Assembly: GCF_002097715.1 (NCBI RefSeq)
Contig: NZ_CP020737.1
Span: forward strand, 1,984,001 to 2,048,000
Length of the DNA: 64,000 bases
Direction: 5' to 3'
Source: Burkholderia ubonensis subsp. mesacidophila
GTDB taxonomy: Bacteria > Pseudomonadota > Gammaproteobacteria > Burkholderiales > Burkholderiaceae
This document shows, piece by piece, positions 60,836-64,000 of this stretch (its first letter is position 1; each line of letters starts with the position of its first letter). The notes beneath the pieces were generated by a model that made no database searches, was not told the DNA's origin, and saw only the letters and a program-made list of their open reading frames with translations. Both the position numbers and the translations under genes were made by a program.

Positions 60836-63136
60836 ATGACGACCGCCATGTGGCGCCGACTGCTGCTCTTGTGCCTGAGTTGGTGGGCATCGTGCGCATT
60901 CGCCGTTCTGCCCGATACGACCGCCCAACCAGTCCGGCAGGCTCCATCGCTGGACCGAATACAGGTATTCGAAGACGTTTCAAGCCGGATGCGCGTGGAC
61001 GACATACTCGCGCTGCCGACGGAACGCCCCGGCGGGTTCCTTGCCGTTCGGCAGGACGGGTTGAAACCCGGTTTCTCGCATTCGGCATGGTGGCTGCGCG
61101 TGGCAGTGAGCAACCGCAGCCCGGCGGAATCATCGCTCGTCCTAGCGCTGATGGAACCGCGCCTCGTGCACGTCGATTTTTATATCGGCAGGAACGGCCA
61201 GTGGACCCATGACGGCATCGATGCCACCGCGCCCCCGACCTCGCGGCCATCGATATCCCGCAATCCATTGGCGCGATTCACCCTCGGTCCCGACGAGCAA
61301 GCGTTCATCCTGGTTCGCGTGACCGGCGACACCGCGCTCTCGCTCGCGCCGAAACTGTATGCGTCGGCGGAGTATGACGCGCTCGAGCAGCGGGCGGCGC
61401 TTTGGGGCGGCGGCCTGATCGGCGGCGTACTGGCGCTCGGATGGTGTGCGTTGCTGATCGCCCTGTTCTCGCGAAGCGCCTCGTTCGTCGTGCTCGCGGC
61501 CGTCTGCTTCATGACGGCCATGTACGAAGCCGCCATTCGCGGTTATACGAAAGTCTATCTATGGCCCCACGCCGTCAAATGGAGCACCCGGAGCATTTCG
61601 GTGTTCGGCTGCATCAGCGTGCTGCTGTTCATCGTATTCATCCTGCGCATCGCCCGCGGCGAGCGAACCACCCTCCCCGCGCGCCGCGTGCTGTTCGGAT
61701 TCGCGGTACTCGAGTGCATCACGGCGGCAGGCGCCGCATTCGGAAATCTGTACGTTTTCGCGCAGGCGAGCCTGATCATCAACGGATTGTTCGGCATTGT
61801 CGAAGTGGGCGTCGTCGCCGTGCTCGCGCGCCAGGCCGCGCCCACTGCGCGAGTCATGCTGATCACGATCGGCTTTGCGCTGTTCAACTTTGCATTGCGC
61901 CTGGTCGAGACGCTCGGCTTCCTGCCGGCCGGCCTTGCATGGCTGAATTCCGACATTCACCCGAACCCGGTCGTCGCCGCCATCGGCTTGGCCACCCATC
62001 TGGTCGTCCTTGCCGCATGGATCAATCATGTCGGGAAGCAGCGGCAGGAGGCGCGAGCAGACCTTGCCGACTGGCAAAGAAGCGAACACGAACGGCTGCG
62101 GCACGAGGTCGCGCAGCGCACGGCGGCATTGAACGCGGCATTGCTCGACGCGGAAGAGAAAAACCAGCAGAAGGTCGAAACGCTCGGCTATGTCAGTCAC
62201 GACCTGCGTGCGCCGCTTGCGACGATTGCCGGTTACGCAGGATTGCTGCTGAACCGGGCCGATTCGAAGCAGGCGAGCCTGATCCACGCGATCGAGCGCA
62301 GCGTGAGCTATCAACTTGGCCTGATCGACGAACTGATCGGGTATGCGAAAGCCGAGCTGCAGCCGCTGGATATCGCCCCGGCGCCGGCGAACCTGCTCGC
62401 GCTGCTGAACGACATCGCCGAATACGCGATCGCACTCTGCGCGCAACTGAACAACCAGTTCCACTATCAGGCGCTGACATCGCTGCCCCGTGGCGTGACG
62501 ATCGATGGCCGCCGGCTGCAGCAGGTGCTGCTCAATCTGCTGTCCAATGCGTCCAAGTTCACCCGCGACGGCATCGTCATGATGACTGTGCGAGCGCGCC
62601 GGCAGGACGGTTGCTGGCTCATCGGATTCGAAGTCGCGGATACCGGCATCGGCATCGACATCGCGCAACAGTCGAGCCTGTTTTCGGCCTTTCGCCGGAT
62701 GCAGTCGATGAACGGCACCACGGGCCTCGGCCTTTTCATCGCGCAGCGCATCGTCACCACGATGGGCGGCGACCTGCGCGTGTCGAGCGCGCCGGGCCGC
62801 GGCACGTCGTTCTCTTTCGAGATCGTCGTTCCGGCGGCCGAGGCAGCAGCGACGTCGAACATCATCCCCTATTCGTCCTTCGGGGCCGCCGACATCCGCG
62901 TGCATCGCGCGCGCCCGCCGGAAGTTGCCGTTCCGCCCGAAAGCGACCGCCGGGAACTGGCGGTGCTCGCGAAAGACGGACGATTGACCGACATCGAGCG
63001 ATGGATCGACTGCACGAGCCGCGTTCACCCTGCATCCGCGGCGTTTCTGACCGAAGTCCGGCTCAGTCTCGACGCACTGGATTTCTCGGGCATCGAGGCT
63101 CTCGCGCTGGCGCCTCTCGATCGTCCGGTCCATTGA
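60836..63136 (+). CDS. 7TM-DISM histidine kinase
   Basis: The 766-residue sensor kinase has a signal peptide, a periplasmic 7TMR-DISMED2-like domain (about 40-180) and seven membrane helices (about 188-400). A coiled-coil linker (about 400-445) leads to the HisKA domain with His455 in YVSHDLRAP and an ATPase domain (LLNLLSNASKF, DTGIGID, GLGLFIAQRI). About 95 C-terminal residues follow, resembling the helical tail usually found after the receiver of hybrid kinases, but no receiver is present. It begins 7 bp after the response regulator stop, forming a two-component pair. ATG at 60848 is an alternative. Confidence 0.87.
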   Translation: MTTAMWRRLLLLCLSWWASCAFAVLPDTTAQPVRQAPSLDRIQVFEDVSSRMRVDDILALPTERPGGFLAVRQDGLKPGFSHSAWWLRVAVSNRSPAESSLVLALMEPRLVHVDFYIGRNGQWTHDGIDATAPPTSRPSISRNPLARFTLGPDEQAFILVRVTGDTALSLAPKLYASAEYDALEQRAALWGGGLIGGVLALGWCALLIALFSRSASFVVLAAVCFMTAMYEAAIRGYTKVYLWPHAVKWSTRSISVFGCISVLLFIVFILRIARGERTTLPARRVLFGFAVLECITAAGAAFGNLYVFAQASLIINGLFGIVEVGVVAVLARQAAPTARVMLITIGFALFNFALRLVETLGFLPAGLAWLNSDIHPNPVVAAIGLATHLVVLAAWINHVGKQRQEARADLADWQRSEHERLRHEVAQRTAALNAALLDAEEKNQQKVETLGYVSHDLRAPLATIAGYAGLLLNRADSKQASLIHAIERSVSYQLGLIDELIGYAKAELQPLDIAPAPANLLALLNDIAEYAIALCAQLNNQFHYQALTSLPRGVTIDGRRLQQVLLNLLSNASKFTRDGIVMMTVRARRQDGCWLIGFEVADTGIGIDIAQQSSLFSAFRRMQSMNGTTGLGLFIAQRIVTTMGGDLRVSSAPGRGTSFSFEIVVPAAEAAATSNIIPYSSFGAADIRVHRARPPEVAVPPESDRRELAVLAKDGRLTDIERWIDCTSRVHPASAAFLTEVRLSLDALDFSGIEALALAPLDRPVH

Positions 63137-63145
63137 AAAGCCAAA

Positions 63146-63176
63146 GGCCCGCACCGGCAAATTGCCAATGCGGGCC
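63146..63176. terminator. Hairpin between the kinase and the partial exported-protein gene
   Basis: Arms GGCCCGCA (63146-63153) and TGCGGGCC (63169-63176) lie between convergent genes. The U-tract is weak on both sides, but the position suits a shared terminator. Confidence 0.55.
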
Positions 63177-63234
63177 TCGGATGAGGTTCCGATGGCGTCA
63201 GCTTATGCGCTCGATCGCGGGTTTCTCGTAGACA

Positions 63235-64000
63235 CTACTGGCACGACAACACCACAACGCCGCCAATCCCCGAATTAGGCTGCGAGGTTGTGTAGCCGAG
63301 CGCCACCAACGGCTGCTTCGGGTCATGACCGACGACAACCGATTGTACGGACAGGGTCCCTTCAGTCGAAACGCCATTTAACGGCGTCTGTGCCTTTGTC
63401 AACGTATATTGACCATACTCGCTGTGAATCGTCATGCTCAAGTTGTTCAGCGTGCGTGTACCGAGATCAAGCGTAGCCGAAGCCGTTCCAAGCGTGCCGG
63501 TAGGGCCGCTGAAATCGCTTGAGACCGTATCCGCGATCAGCTGAGTGCAGGCAAGCGTTCCGCTCGTCGCGGTGAGCGAAAGGGGCGTGCCCACTGCGTA
63601 GTGGACGCCCTGGTACATGGAATAGGTATTGCCATCCGTGTCCATGGCCATGTTCCAGCGACCAATCGCGACATCACTGGCGACGCTCTGGATGTCCGAC
63701 ACCAAGCCGTGTTCGAGTCCAAGGCAGTCGGCCCCAGCATCCGATGAAGCCAGCGTCGTCAACGCGCCGCTCGCTTGTTGCACCAGGCTCGATGCCGGCA
63801 CGGCCGAGGCGGTGAAGTTCCGGTTCAGCTGATATTCCTTGGGCATGCTGGGCACCACCACCACGGCCAGCTTGCCGTTGCTGTCCTTGACCTGAGAGGC
63901 TGAACCGGAATAGGTGAATTTGCCGTTCGGCCGACACGCTGCCTGAACGGTTGGCTGTGGGGATGAGGGCGTGGTGGGCGACGCCGGAGGCGAGGATGAT
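63235..64000 (-). CDS. Exported protein, 5' end outside the window
   Basis: A frame of at least 255 residues enters from the right edge and stops at TAG (63235). The visible N-terminal part is a Ser/Pro/Thr-rich linker (SSSPPASPTTPSSPQP), as found just after lipoprotein signals, followed by a beta-rich domain beginning ACRPNGKFTYSGSASQ. Cysteines are spread along it, one two residues from the end (LSCQ). An internal GTG run near 63864 could be mistaken for a start, but the frame is continuous upstream. No family recognised. Confidence 0.65.
   Translation of the reverse strand, partial: SSSPPASPTTPSSPQPTVQAACRPNGKFTYSGSASQVKDSNGKLAVVVVPSMPKEYQLNRNFTASAVPASSLVQQASGALTTLASSDAGADCLGLEHGLVSDIQSVASDVAIGRWNMAMDTDGNTYSMYQGVHYAVGTPLSLTATSGTLACTQLIADTVSSDFSGPTGTLGTASATLDLGTRTLNNLSMTIHSEYGQYTLTKAQTPLNGVSTEGTLSVQSVVVGHDPKQPLVALGYTTSQPNSGIGGVVVLSCQ

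Overview
The window is high-GC DNA that looks like a Burkholderia chromosome, most likely the Burkholderia cepacia complex and probably a secondary replicon. The grounds are strong G/C third-position codon bias, long spurious antisense reading frames, a PGDYG-type protein, a trimeric autotransporter next to an OmpA lipoprotein and a two-component system, and an evolved VgrG. I recognised no rRNA, tRNA, CRISPR array, integrase or complete insertion sequence.

Layout. 1-3.1 kb holds the end of an unidentified gene, an Lrp/AsnC regulator, a Spy/LTXXQ-type periplasmic protein, a PGDYG protein, a small unknown and a YhfC-family membrane protein. 3.2-8.8 kb is a complete 2-ketogluconate operon on the minus strand (kguE-kguK-kguT-kguD, then ptxS), with a perfect 18-bp PtxS-like operator just upstream of kguE and a family of hairpin repeats in its gaps. 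8.9-12.8 kb has a LysR regulator divergent from a YeiH-type exporter, then a ClC chloride channel. 12.8-19.4 kb is a TetR regulator divergent from a three-gene RND efflux pump, with an operator in the gap. 19.5-22.8 kb has a MerR regulator with two TipAS-like domains, two unknown exported or anchored proteins, and a DUF2975/XRE pair behind a 16-bp palindrome. 22.9-24.7 kb has an MFS transporter bracketed by two exact 83-bp copies of the 3' end of the next regulator gene.

24.7-29.7 kb is a sulfide oxidation unit. A FisR-type sigma-54 activator (with the sulfane-sulfur-sensing cysteine spacing) diverges from pdo, a DUF442-fused type II sqr and a TauE/SafE exporter, with a visible -24/-12 promoter. 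29.9-34.7 kb is the most notable locus: a 1303-residue VgrG with a C-terminal HEARH zincin-like domain, whose 3' end overlaps out of frame the signal-peptide region of a candidate periplasmic immunity gene. 35.3-36.9 kb encodes a secreted DUF3472/ricin-lectin protein. 37-41 kb is a putrescine/spermidine ABC importer (potFGHI).

41.6-50.9 kb holds a DUF1289 protein, a minimal chaperone-usher cluster (DUF1120 subunit, chaperone, usher), OmpW, a nitronate monooxygenase-like enzyme, an aldehyde dehydrogenase and a two-TM unknown. 51-64 kb holds two small unknowns, an OmpA-like lipoprotein, a 1930-residue trimeric autotransporter adhesin with an 18-residue stalk repeat and a large internal duplication, a 1.26-kb gap, an AraC-output response regulator with a 7TM-DISM histidine kinase, and a truncated exported protein at the edge.

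All calls were made by reading the sequence. No database search was run, so family assignments rest on motifs, length and context.
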